A DNA stretch of 64,000 nt. Source: Ascidiaceihabitans sp047624005 (lineage in GTDB: Bacteria > Pseudomonadota > Alphaproteobacteria > Rhodobacterales > Rhodobacteraceae). Position numbers and translations under genes: made by a program. Positions 25,077 through 33,792 of the stretch are shown piece after piece; within the stretch, counting starts at the first letter, position 1; the number at the start of each line of letters is the position of its first letter. The notes below the pieces were generated by a model. It was not told where the DNA came from. It made no database searches and saw only the letters and a list, made by a program, of their open reading frames with translations. The stretch is from contig JBLHPE010000005.1 of assembly GCA_047624005.1 (NCBI GenBank), positions 18,233 through 82,232 on the forward strand, written 5' to 3'.

Positions 25077-26465
25077 TTATTCAGCTGGTGCCAGTGATGC
25101 AGGGATACCTTCAGGATAGCCCTGTGCAGGCACCTTAACAGTATCCATACCAGCGATTTCTGCACCCTCTGGGACACGCAACATACCCAATCCCTTAAGG
25201 ATGTAGGACACGATGTAGCCTGGGAAGAAGCCCAGCGAGAAGAACACAACCGCACCGATAATTTGACCGAACAGGTTGATCGTTGCGACGCCTTCGCCTT
25301 GAAGCGCTGGATAACCAGATGCAAACACACCCAACATAACCACACCGTACAGGCCGATTGTGCCGTGGACTGTGACAGCCCCAACCGCGTCATCAATGCC
25401 GCGTCGTTCCAGCCATGCCGCGGCAGGTGCCACGATGATACCAGCAGAGAACGCGATGATGAATGCCAGCGCCGGGAAGTAGATGTCCAAACCAGAAGCA
25501 GTCGAGATGATCCCAGCAAGTGCACCAGACATCATCCAGAAAGGGTCTTTGGTCCAAATCCACGCGCCGATGATACCACCAGCAATCGCCATCAAGATGT
25601 TAAAGGACAGCGCAGACAGTGTGATCGGTGTGCCGTAGATGGTTGCGAACTTATCGCCAAACCAGCTCCATGCTTCGCCCGGTACAATAACGCAGGCCAT
25701 CAAGAAGCCCCAGAAACCCACAATAATCAGCATCAAACCAACAACAGTCATAGGCATGTTGTGCCCTGCGATGTGGTTTGCGCTGCCATCAGCGTTAAAT
25801 TTGCCGATACGTGGCCCAAGATTGATCAAGACACCTAAGGCAAAGAAACCAGCAACCGCGTGCACAAGGCCCGCCGCGCCAAAGTCATGAACACCGAATT
25901 TCGTGACCAACCAACCGTCAGCATGCCAACCCCAAGCGGCCGCAATGACCCAAGCGAAGGAGCCAAGAACGATAGCTAGAATAACAAAGCCAACCGTCTG
26001 GATGCGTTCGATCACAGCGCCCGACATAATGGACGCGGTTGTTGCGGCAAACAATGCGAAGGCCCCGAAGAACACGCCAGATGCGTTATCGGCGATATTT
26101 GGCCCCATGTACTGAGCGCTTTCACCCCAACCGAATGCGATAGAAGACGCATATGCTGCGCCAGAAATCCCTGCAGGACCTTCGGAAAGCGTAAGACCCG
26201 TTGGGAAACCCCAATATATCCACCAACCGAAGAAGTAGAATGTTGGAATCATAAAGGCGAACGCCAGAATGTTTTTCACGCCCGAAGATAGGACGTTCTT
26301 CATACGGGACGATCCCATCTCGTAGGCCAAAAAGCCTGCGTGAATGATAATCATCAACGGTATCGTCAGGTAATAGAACATTTCGGCGAACATTGTGTTC
26401 GTCGTCGCGCCCCCGCTCTGTAATGCAGCGACCTGCGCCGTTAGTTCAGCAATTTGTTCTTCCAC
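25077..26465 (-). CDS. amt: Amt-family ammonium/methylammonium transporter
   Basis: A 462-residue channel-like transporter with about 11 transmembrane helices. The twin pore histidines lie in DFGAAGLVHAVAG and VGAVTVHGTIG. The start is a GTG (26463-26465) after GGGGGT; the first 22 residues (VEEQIAELTAQVAALQSGG) are a polar extension with heptad-like spacing, unusual for Amt. No glnK lies next to it; instead a 55-residue membrane protein follows. Its place between the mgd and mgs/gmaS genes suggests that it carries ammonium released from methylamines or methylammonium itself. Confidence 0.92.
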   Translation of the reverse strand: MEEQIAELTAQVAALQSGGATTNTMFAEMFYYLTIPLMIIIHAGFLAYEMGSSRMKNVLSSGVKNILAFAFMIPTFYFFGWWIYWGFPTGLTLSEGPAGISGAAYASSIAFGWGESAQYMGPNIADNASGVFFGAFALFAATTASIMSGAVIERIQTVGFVILAIVLGSFAWVIAAAWGWHADGWLVTKFGVHDFGAAGLVHAVAGFFALGVLINLGPRIGKFNADGSANHIAGHNMPMTVVGLMLIIVGFWGFLMACVIVPGEAWSWFGDKFATIYGTPITLSALSFNILMAIAGGIIGAWIWTKDPFWMMSGALAGIISTASGLDIYFPALAFIIAFSAGIIVAPAAAWLERRGIDDAVGAVTVHGTIGLYGVVMLGVFASGYPALQGEGVATINLFGQIIGAVVFFSLGFFPGYIVSYILKGLGMLRVPEGAEIAGMDTVKVPAQGYPEGIPASLAPAE

Positions 26466-26691
26466 GGATTAACCCCCATCTGGATCAGTATTTTGTTGGA
26501 TAGTTCAGTCAATATTAGTGCACCGTCGTATGCAGTCATGCGGCGTTGGCTCAAAACAAACACGATCCACCCCACTCTGGCTAGCTATTTCTTAACTTGT
26601 ATGAAAAATAGTTTCCTTAGGGTTGAGGGAGTATAGTTTTGGTGCTAGCGTTTGAGTCGCAACTATTCTTACTATCGGGAGGGATCATGCC
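26466..26691. promoter_or_regulatory. Divergent promoter region, amt / mgsA
   Basis: A 226-base gap holding promoters for amt (minus) and mgsABC (plus). GGGAGGGAT at 26677-26685 is the mgsA ribosome site. An out-of-frame ATG at 26690 overlaps it but cannot be the start. No sigma-54 site with GG-N10-GC spacing was found, although nitrogen control would be expected. Confidence 0.45.
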
Positions 26692-27621
26692 ATGTGCGGG
26701 ATCGTCGGACTATTTCTCAAAGACCCATCGCTTGAGCCCATGCTTGGCGATATGCTGACCGATATGTTGGTCACAATGACTGACCGTGGCCCTGACAGTG
26801 CCGGGATTGCGATTTATAGTGGCGAAACAACAGGTAATGCCAAGCTAACTGTGCAGTCTGACACCCCTGAAGCGGACTTTGCCAAGCTCGGAAATGATCT
26901 CCGCAAGCGTGTCGAAGGTAAGGTGTCAATCTCGGTCAAAGACACGCACGCGGTCCTCGAAATGCAGGCCGATCAGGTCCCTGAAGCACGTGCGGCATTG
27001 ACGGAAATTCGCCCCAATGTACGCGTCATGAGCCACGGCGCATCACTTGAGATATTCAAAGAGGTTGGGTTGCCGAAAGACGTGGCGACCCGCTTTGACG
27101 TCCGTACTATGTCCGGATCACACGGAATCGGGCACACTCGGATGGCCACAGAATCCGCCGTGACAACCATGGGCGCGCACCCTTTTAACACCGGTCCAGA
27201 TCAGTGCCTTGTGCACAACGGATCGCTGTCAAACCACAATTCGTTGCGCCGCCGCCTCAAGCGCCTTGGTGTCCACATTGAGACAGAGAACGACACCGAA
27301 GTTGGTGCTGCCTATCTGACCTGGCGCATGCAAGAGGGTGCGACCCTTGGCGAAGCCATGGAAAGCGCGCTGGAAGACCTTGATGGTTTCTTTACATTCG
27401 TCGTTGGAACCAAGGACGGATTTGGCGTTGTGCGTGATCCCATAGCCTGCAAACCCGCCGTGATGGCCGAAACAGATCAATACGTTGCTTTTGGGTCAGA
27501 ATACCGCGCGTTGGTCAACCTTCCGGGCATCGAAACCGCACGCGTTTGGGAACCAGAACCCGCGACGGTCTATTTCTGGAGCCACAACGACACAGCAGCC
27601 CCAAAAGTGAAAGCCGCCTAA
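26692..27621 (+). CDS. mgsA: N-methylglutamate synthase subunit A (glutamine amidotransferase)
   Basis: A 309-residue class II glutamine amidotransferase domain protein. The second residue is Cys (MCGIVGLF), the nucleophile of the Ntn hydrolase fold, so the start is fixed at 26692. Other family marks are TDRGPDSAG, GIGHTRMATES, HPF, LVHNGSLSNHN and ENDTEVGA. MgsABC is a three-gene split relative of glutamate synthase that exchanges methylamine for the gamma-glutamylmethylamide donor to make N-methylglutamate. It is followed by mgsB with overlapping stop and start (TAATG). Confidence 0.9.
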   Translation: MCGIVGLFLKDPSLEPMLGDMLTDMLVTMTDRGPDSAGIAIYSGETTGNAKLTVQSDTPEADFAKLGNDLRKRVEGKVSISVKDTHAVLEMQADQVPEARAALTEIRPNVRVMSHGASLEIFKEVGLPKDVATRFDVRTMSGSHGIGHTRMATESAVTTMGAHPFNTGPDQCLVHNGSLSNHNSLRRRLKRLGVHIETENDTEVGAAYLTWRMQEGATLGEAMESALEDLDGFFTFVVGTKDGFGVVRDPIACKPAVMAETDQYVAFGSEYRALVNLPGIETARVWEPEPATVYFWSHNDTAAPKVKAA

Positions 27622-28304
27622 TGCAAAGTTTCGATCTAGAAGCGCAGGGCCTGCGCGCCCTAAATTCTGCACTCCATTCCCAATCTGCAGACACCAACCA
27701 AACCATTTGGGACGTTGTGAACCCAAGGGGCAGTCATGCCATTGCTGTGGGTCTCGACGCCCCTATCGAGGTGAATGTTAAGGGCTCTACCGGATATTAC
27801 TGTGGTGGAATGAACAAACAGGCGACCATCCATGTGCATGGGTCAGCCGGTCCTGGCACAGGCGAAAACATGATGTCTGGAAAGATCATCATTGAAGGTG
27901 ACGCCAGCCAATATTTGGGCGCAACGGCGCATGGCGGTTTGATCGTGGTCAAAGGCAATGCATCCTCGCGCTGCGGCATTTCCATGAAAGGCGTCAACAT
28001 CGTCGTTCAAGGTAACATCGGTCACATGTCTGCATTTATGGGCCAATCCGGCAATCTGGTGGTCTGCGGCGATGCGGGCGATGCCTTGGGTGACAGCTGC
28101 TACGAGGCACGGTTTTTCGTGCGCGGAACAGTCAAATCACTTGGCGCGGATTGCGAACAAAAGGAAATGCGCCCCGAACACCTAGAATTCCTCAATGACA
28201 TCATTGCGGAATCTGGTGTGGATGCAAAACCGACAGAATTCACGCGCTACGGCTCTGCCCGTACGCTTTATAATTTCGACGTCGACAACGCCGGCGCGTA
28301 CTAA
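27621..28304 (+). CDS. mgsB: N-methylglutamate synthase subunit B (GXGXG domain)
   Basis: A 227-residue protein corresponding to the GXGXG beta-helix domain of glutamate synthase (GltB C-terminal domain). It shows repeated beta-helix turns such as NVKGSTGYYCGGM, VHGSAGPGTGENM, IIEGDASQYLGATAHGG and VVQGNIGHMSAFMGQSG. The ATG at 27621 uses the last base of the mgsA stop. It forms the structural middle of the Mgs complex. mgsC begins 12 bases after its stop. Confidence 0.9.
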   Translation: MQSFDLEAQGLRALNSALHSQSADTNQTIWDVVNPRGSHAIAVGLDAPIEVNVKGSTGYYCGGMNKQATIHVHGSAGPGTGENMMSGKIIIEGDASQYLGATAHGGLIVVKGNASSRCGISMKGVNIVVQGNIGHMSAFMGQSGNLVVCGDAGDALGDSCYEARFFVRGTVKSLGADCEQKEMRPEHLEFLNDIIAESGVDAKPTEFTRYGSARTLYNFDVDNAGAY

Positions 28305-28315
28305 GGATACTGAAA

Positions 28316-29662
28316 ATGAACAGCCACGACGACAAAGGTATCCCGCACACGACGCCACGGCAGTCTGCGACCTTCTCCGCTGATGTAAACAGCGACATTC
28401 GCCGCGCCGCCGCGACGGGTATTTATGACATTCGCGGCGGTGGTGCCAAACGCAAAGTGCCGTCATTTGACGACCTGCTATTTATGGGTGCCTCGATTTC
28501 ACGCTACCCGCTCGAGGGCTACCGCGAGAAATGCGATACCTCCGTGACCATCGGTGGGCTTAACGCCTCGAACCCGATCCATCTGGATATTCCGATCACC
28601 ATCGCGGGCATGTCTTTTGGCGCACTGTCGGGTCCCGCAAAAGAGGCGTTGGGCCGTGGCGCATCCATGGCAGGCACGTCGACCACGACAGGTGACGGCG
28701 GCATGACCCAAGAAGAACGTGGGCATTCGAACAAGCTGGTCTATCAATATCTGCCATCCCGCTACGGCATGAACCCAGATGATCTGCGCAAAGCAGACGC
28801 AATCGAAATCGTTGTGGGCCAAGGCGCTAAACCCGGTGGTGGTGGCATGTTGCTCGGTCAGAAAATCAGCGACCGTGTGGCTGAAATGCGCAATTTGCCA
28901 AAAGGCATCGACCAACGTTCGGCCTGTCGTCACCCCGACTGGACGGGTCCAGATGACCTTGAGATCAAAATCCTGGAACTGCGCGAAATCACCGGTTGGA
29001 AAGTACCAATCTACGTCAAAGTTGCAGGCGCACGCCCCTACTACGACGTGACGTTGGCGGTCAAAGCCGGTGCTGACGCAATTGTTTTGGACGGCATGCA
29101 AGGCGGCACGGCGGCGACACAAGATGTGTTCATCGAACATGTGGGCCAGCCAACACTCGCCATCATTCGCCCAGCGGTTCAAGCGCTGCAAGACCTTGGC
29201 ATGCACCGCAAAGTGCAATTAATCCTGTCAGGCGGCATCCGATCGGGCGCAGATGTAGCAAAGGCTATGGCACTTGGCGCTGACGCCGTTGCTATCGGTA
29301 CAGCGGCGTTGATCGCTTTGGGTGACAATGATCCAAAGTACGAGGCAGAATACAACGCGCTTGGCACGACGTCAGGTGCCTATGACGATTGGCACGAGGG
29401 TCGTGACCCTGCAGGCATCACCACCCAAGATCCGGAGCTGATGAAACGTTTTGACCCCATTGAAGGCGGGCGCCGTTTGAAAAATTACCTCAAGGTGATG
29501 ACGCTAGAGGCGCAAACAATCGCGCGGGCTTGTGGCAAAAACCACCTGCACAATCTGGAACCAGAGGATTTGGTGGCCCTGACAATGGAAGCTGCAGCAA
29601 TGGCCAAAGTGCCATTGTGTGGTACCGATTGGTATCCCGGCAAACCCGGCACCGGTTACTAA
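28316..29662 (+). CDS. mgsC: N-methylglutamate synthase subunit C (FMN domain)
   Basis: A 448-residue homologue of the FMN-binding synthase domain of glutamate synthase. It has GMSFGALSGPAKEALGRGASMAGTSTTTGDGGM, QGAKPGGGGMLLGQKIS, KVAGARPYYDVTLAVKAGADAIVLDGMQGGT and LSGGIRSGADVAKAMALGADAVAIGTAAL, all typical of the TIM-barrel FMN site and ammonia channel end. It catalyses the transfer step that makes N-methylglutamate. AAGGA precedes the start. A hairpin follows, then the gmaS leader. Confidence 0.92.
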   Translation: MNSHDDKGIPHTTPRQSATFSADVNSDIRRAAATGIYDIRGGGAKRKVPSFDDLLFMGASISRYPLEGYREKCDTSVTIGGLNASNPIHLDIPITIAGMSFGALSGPAKEALGRGASMAGTSTTTGDGGMTQEERGHSNKLVYQYLPSRYGMNPDDLRKADAIEIVVGQGAKPGGGGMLLGQKISDRVAEMRNLPKGIDQRSACRHPDWTGPDDLEIKILELREITGWKVPIYVKVAGARPYYDVTLAVKAGADAIVLDGMQGGTAATQDVFIEHVGQPTLAIIRPAVQALQDLGMHRKVQLILSGGIRSGADVAKAMALGADAVAIGTAALIALGDNDPKYEAEYNALGTTSGAYDDWHEGRDPAGITTQDPELMKRFDPIEGGRRLKNYLKVMTLEAQTIARACGKNHLHNLEPEDLVALTMEAAAMAKVPLCGTDWYPGKPGTGY

Positions 29663-29666
29663 ATTC

Positions 29667-29694
29667 AAGGCGCGCACCAAAGGGGGCGCGCCTT
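29667..29694 (+). terminator. Hairpin between mgsC and gmaS
   Basis: A 9-bp stem AAGGCGCGC/GCGCGCCTT (29667-29675 with 29686-29694), immediately after the mgsC stop, followed by TTGC. The T run is short, so it may be a partial terminator or an mRNA stability element that separates mgs from gmaS. Confidence 0.5.
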
Positions 29695-29712
29695 TTGCAC
29701 ACATACATGCGC

Positions 29713-29756
29713 ACCGACGCAATACCGATAAAATACCGACGTAATACCGACGTTGC
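29713..29756 (+). repeat. Four tandem 11-bp repeats before gmaS
   Basis: ACCGA recurs at 29713, 29724, 29735 and 29746, exactly 11 bases apart. The units are ACCGACGCAAT, ACCGATAAAAT, ACCGACGTAAT and ACCGACGTTGC. The last ends about 18 bases before the gmaS start at 29775. An 11-base period places the units on one face of the DNA, which suits a regulator binding site. Confidence 0.75.
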
Positions 29757-29774
29757 AAAACAGGGATAAATCAC

Positions 29775-31109
29775 ATGGCCACAGACCTCGCAAAATTCGC
29801 CGAAGAGAACGGCGTCAAATATTTCATGATCTCCTTCACCGATCTGTTCGGTGGGCAACGGGCCAAACTGGTTCCCGCCCGCGCGATTGCAGATATGCAG
29901 GAAGACGGCGCTGGATTTGCGGGTTTCGCCACTTGGTTGGACCTGACCCCCGCCCACCCTGACATGTTGGCCGTGCCGGACCCCGAGGCCGTGATCATCC
30001 TGCCATGGAACAAGGAAATCGCATGGGTGCCTGGCAACTGCGTGATGGAGGGCGAAGACGTCGCCCAAGCGCCGCGTAACGTGTTGCGCAAACTGATTGC
30101 TGAAGCCGCGAAAGAAGGCATGCACGTCAAAACTGGGATCGAGGCTGAATTCTTCTTACTGACCCCAGCAGGCGACCAAATCAGCGACCAATTCGATACG
30201 GCCGCCAAGCCCTGCTATGATCAACAAGCGTTCATGCGTCGCCTTGATGTCATCCGCGAAATATCTGATTACATGTTAGAATTAGAATGGGGCGCATACC
30301 AAAACGACCATGAAGACGCGAACGGCCAGTGGGAAATGAATTGGGACTATGACGATGCCCTGAAAACTGCGGATAAGCACAGCTTCTTCAAGTTCATGAC
30401 CAAATGCGTGGCTGAAAAGCACGGCTACCGCGCAACCTTCATGCCTAAACCCATCGAAGGGTTAACAGGCAATGGCTGCCACGCGCATATCTCAGTTTGG
30501 GATGCGCCGGGCAAAGCGGCCAAGACTAATGTCTTCGCGATGGAGGCTGACAACAGCTCCCAAACAGCCGAGTTGGGCCTGTCCGACAAAGGCCGCCACT
30601 TCCTTGGTGGTATTATGAAACACGCCTCGGCCCTTGCCGCGATCACCAACCCAACGGTGAACAGCTACAAACGGATCAACGCGCCGCGTACGATGTCTGG
30701 GGCCACATGGGCACCAAACACTGTCACATGGACAGGCAACAACCGCACACACATGGTGCGCGTCCCCGGCCCCGGTCGGTTCGAGTTGCGCCTGCCCGAC
30801 GGTGCCGTGAACCCATATCTGTTGCAGGCGATCATCATCGCGGCTGGCCTGTCTGGTGTGCGCAGTAAAGCTGATCCAGGACCGCGCCACGACATCGACA
30901 TGTACGCCCAGGGGCATACAGTCACAGGAGCACCTTTGCTGCCGCTAAACATGCTGGATGCGCTGCGCCAATACGACGAAGACGACGCCTTAAAAGCTGC
31001 GATGGGCGAGGAATTCTCTGCCGCGTATCTCAAGATGAAAATGCAGGAATGGAACGATTTCTGCGGCCACTTCTCTGATTGGGAAAAAGCCAACACACTG
31101 GATATCTAA
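29775..31109 (+). CDS. gmaS: Gamma-glutamylmethylamide synthetase
   Basis: A 444-residue glutamine-synthetase-fold enzyme. It joins methylamine to glutamate with ATP to give gamma-glutamylmethylamide, the first step of the indirect methylamine pathway. Visible family parts are TDLFGGQRAKLVPARAI near residue 22, GIEAEFFLLTP, NDHEDANGQWEMNWDYDDALKTADK, GNGCHAHISVWD, NSYKRINAP and GPGRFELRLPDG. It is shorter than GlnA and lacks the GlnA tail. The place next to mgsABC supports GmaS rather than another GlnA-like ligase. AGGGA precedes the ATG. Confidence 0.92.
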   Translation: MATDLAKFAEENGVKYFMISFTDLFGGQRAKLVPARAIADMQEDGAGFAGFATWLDLTPAHPDMLAVPDPEAVIILPWNKEIAWVPGNCVMEGEDVAQAPRNVLRKLIAEAAKEGMHVKTGIEAEFFLLTPAGDQISDQFDTAAKPCYDQQAFMRRLDVIREISDYMLELEWGAYQNDHEDANGQWEMNWDYDDALKTADKHSFFKFMTKCVAEKHGYRATFMPKPIEGLTGNGCHAHISVWDAPGKAAKTNVFAMEADNSSQTAELGLSDKGRHFLGGIMKHASALAAITNPTVNSYKRINAPRTMSGATWAPNTVTWTGNNRTHMVRVPGPGRFELRLPDGAVNPYLLQAIIIAAGLSGVRSKADPGPRHDIDMYAQGHTVTGAPLLPLNMLDALRQYDEDDALKAAMGEEFSAAYLKMKMQEWNDFCGHFSDWEKANTLDI

Positions 31110-31117
31110 ACCAACAA

Positions 31118-31139
31118 AGGTGGGCACAATGCCCACCTT
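31118..31139 (+). terminator. Hairpin after gmaS
   Basis: A 9-bp stem AAGGTGGGC/GCCCACCTT (31118-31126 with 31131-31139) starts nine bases after the gmaS stop. The stem is strong, but the following ATCTCC is not a T run. Confidence 0.6.
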
Positions 31140-31226
31140 ATCTCCAACTTAATCTTGCCAACTAAACTCCCGCCGGAGGCTCCCACATTTCTTAGCTCAC
31201 CGGCCTACGAAATCAGGAGCACACAC

Positions 31227-32561
31227 ATGACCAAACGCGTAGCGATCATCGGCGCAGGCCCATCAGGTCTCGCCCAACTTCGCGCCTTCCAATCAGCTCA
31301 AAACGAGGGCGCCGACATCCCCGAAATTGTATGCTTTGAGAAACAATCCAACTGGGGTGGTTTGTGGAACTATTCTTGGCGCACGGGGCTTGATGAATTC
31401 GGTGAACCCGTCCACGGCTCCATGTACCGCTACCTTTGGTCAAACGGCCCAAAAGAAGGTCTGGAATTTGCCGACTATTCGTTTGAGGAACATTTCGGCA
31501 AACAAATCGCGTCTTACCCGCCCCGCGCCGTGTTGTTTGATTATATCGAAGGCCGCGTGAAAAAAGCTGGGGTGCGCGATATGATCCGCTTCAGCACGGC
31601 AGTGAAAAACGTCGAGCACAAGGATGACAAATTCATAGTTACCGTCCGTGACCTCCCCAATGATACCTTATATTCCGAAGTCTTCGACCATGTAATCGTG
31701 TGTAATGGCCACTTCTCGACACCAAATGTACCCGATTTCAAAGGCTTCGATAAGTTCCCGGGCCGTATCTTGCACGCCCATGATTTCCGCGACGCAGTAG
31801 AATTCAAGAACCAAGATGTGCTGATCATTGGCACATCGTATTCCGCCGAAGACATCGGCAGCCAATGTTGGAAATATGGTGCCAAGTCGATCACCGTCAG
31901 CCATCGCACGGCCGCGATGGGTTACGATTGGCCCGACAACTGGGCTGAGGTGCCGTTACTTACCCATATGGATGGGAAAACCGCCCACTTCAAAGACGGC
32001 AGCAGCCGTGAAATTGACGCGGTGATCTTGTGCACAGGGTATCAGCACAATTTCCCGTTTATGTCGGAAGAATTGCGCCTTAAAACCACCAACCGCCTCG
32101 CCTCAAACGACCTGTATAAAGGCGTCGCATACGTCCACAATCCAGACTTGTTCTATATCGGGATGCAGGACCAGTGGTTCACATTCAACATGTTTGACGC
32201 CCAAGCATGGTGGGCACGCGACGTGATCATGGGACGGATCGAAACGCCGGACAAGGCTGCGATGATGGTCGATGTTGCAGACCGCACTGCCCGCGAAGAC
32301 GCTGGCGAAGACGACTATGACGCAATTTGGTATCAGGGCGATTACGTTAAGGAGTTGATTGGCTATACCGACTACCCCGATTTCGATCTTGAAGGGGCAT
32401 GTCAGGCCTTCAAAGCCTGGAAAGGCAACAAAAAGAAAAACATCATGACCTTCCGTGATTTCGGCCACTCTTCGGTCTTGACGGGCACGATGGCACCGAA
32501 ACACCATACCCCTTGGAAAGACGCGCTAGATGACAGTTTAGAAGTTTATCTGCAAAACTAG
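31227..32561 (+). CDS. tmm: Trimethylamine monooxygenase (FMO family)
   Basis: A 444-residue flavin-containing monooxygenase. It has the FAD motif GAGPSG (9-14), the FMO fingerprint FPGRILHAHDF (177-187, FxGxxxHxxxF) and the NADPH motif GTSYSAED (202-209). Length and position beside gmaS/mgs match Roseobacter Tmm, which oxidises trimethylamine (and dimethyl sulfide) to the N-oxide. The ATG at 31227 has CAGGAG before it; an open frame from 31155 runs through the leader and is less likely. The usual partner gene for N-oxide demethylation is not intact next to it. Confidence 0.87.
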   Translation: MTKRVAIIGAGPSGLAQLRAFQSAQNEGADIPEIVCFEKQSNWGGLWNYSWRTGLDEFGEPVHGSMYRYLWSNGPKEGLEFADYSFEEHFGKQIASYPPRAVLFDYIEGRVKKAGVRDMIRFSTAVKNVEHKDDKFIVTVRDLPNDTLYSEVFDHVIVCNGHFSTPNVPDFKGFDKFPGRILHAHDFRDAVEFKNQDVLIIGTSYSAEDIGSQCWKYGAKSITVSHRTAAMGYDWPDNWAEVPLLTHMDGKTAHFKDGSSREIDAVILCTGYQHNFPFMSEELRLKTTNRLASNDLYKGVAYVHNPDLFYIGMQDQWFTFNMFDAQAWWARDVIMGRIETPDKAAMMVDVADRTAREDAGEDDYDAIWYQGDYVKELIGYTDYPDFDLEGACQAFKAWKGNKKKNIMTFRDFGHSSVLTGTMAPKHHTPWKDALDDSLEVYLQN

Positions 32562-33177
32562 CAGTCGCGCCGATCAAGAACACCCTGCTATTTGTGCCAA
32601 ACATGGTTGCGGCGGGGATGCGTACCGGCCATGTGGCGCTTACAAACAAGCGACTGCTCACTAGGGATTGGTGGACTGATGGTTTCGAGCAGCCTGGCCC
32701 ACCAACCATTCCCTGATCAATTTGGTGCTAGCACTTGATCTATGAAACTCTCCGGCTGTTCTTACGCCCACCCGATGCGCCAATCGCCAATGAGTAATTT
32801 CGATTTACAGATACTAGACTTCTTTGGCACAAGATCGAGTTGCTCAGATGATGTGACGGGATCACCATTTACCTTAACGACCAAAATGCTGCGGTTCGTC
32901 ACCTCATGGATGCAGACCCCAACCGGTTGGCGGGATAAATCAAACACGCACAATCGATCTGCCATCTTAAAAAAGGAATAATCCAGTGTGGTCATCCCCT
33001 TATTAAGTAGCTCTGCAGCGATGAACCTTGGATCGTCTTTGCAAGTATCGAGACATAGTTGCGCCTACATGGCCAAGGTCATCCAACGCACAGCTCATCG
33101 TCGGCATCAAGACTTCAGCGCCTTGGACATTGATCGGAAAAGCGGGCGGGTTTCGGGCCGCGTCTAAACCATATATA
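32562..33177. other. Decayed, gene-free stretch after tmm
   Basis: No intact gene. On plus a short open tail (about 32570-32716) is not recognisable. On minus the frame 32995-32762 carries VKVNGDPVTSSEQLDLV, which faintly resembles an FHA-type domain end (VxVNG, L.L..., I), but without a start signal or family support. A minus frame at 33003-33293 is also unrecognised. I read the whole stretch as degraded sequence. Confidence 0.5.
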
Positions 33178-33445
33178 TTACAAATACTTACCCAAATCGC
33201 AGAGCGTCTTTGCCAGCGATACAACTTCCGCAGGCAAACGTTTTTGGTGTCCATCCAACTTGCTGATCTCAAACTTCGTTCCGATTCCCGCATGCGTCAC
33301 GTCCACACGGGCCAAGGCAATGCTTTTGCCAAGCAACGGAGAACGTTTAGACGATGTCACCTCACCAATTCGCGCCCGCCCGATAAGGACATGATCGCCG
33401 TGTACCACATCCACATTGCTGTCGATGTAAGGGCCTGCGGACTTG

Positions 33446-33465
33446 TGGCGTGGCGTGGCGTGGCG
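33446..33465. repeat. TGGCG x4 in the pseudogene
   Basis: Four perfect tandem copies of TGGCG. Because the unit is five bases, slippage here shifts the frame. It lies inside the decayed GcvT-like region, just after the in-frame stop. Confidence 0.8.
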
Positions 33466-33768
33466 TTTCTAACGTTGGATCAGGGCATCACAACCAATGA
33501 AGTCGTCCGTTTTGGATTTCTGGGGGCACGCAAAGCCAATGCCATCCAGTCGCGTTCATATTAATTCGCGTGCCATCCCAATTGAAGATAGGCGTGCCCC
33601 ATCAAGGTATGCGTCGTCGTGGCGTTCAATGGGAATTGGTTGCCGTCGTCCAGTCAACGTGCCGAAAAGCACTAGAAACAGAACATTGGCGTCCATCAAC
33701 ATCCAGAATTTGGGTGAAATCACGTGCTTTGACAAAAGCTTTCAGCGAATTGTGCGTGTACCCTGATG

Positions 33769-33792
33769 TCAGCCAAAGGATCAGCCAAAGGT
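33769..33792. repeat. 12-bp tandem duplication in the pseudogene
   Basis: TCAGCCAAAGGA is followed directly by TCAGCCAAAGGT, two near-perfect copies. It is in the decayed GcvT-like region and looks like a slip-duplication. Confidence 0.75.

Noticed and set aside
26636..26660. Sigma-54 promoter before mgsA
   Set aside because: The GG/GC spacing fails: after GG the tenth base step gives TG rather than GC, and no second candidate was found.
26640..32745. TTTGGTGCTAGC shared by the mgsA upstream region (about 26638) and a site after tmm (about 32721)
   Set aside because: A 12-base match is expected by chance in 64 kb, the second copy is in decayed sequence with no gene to regulate, and no symmetry is seen.
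32762..32995. FHA-domain protein on minus
   Set aside because: Only about 20 residues look like an FHA end, with no start signal, no C-terminal part and decay on both sides.
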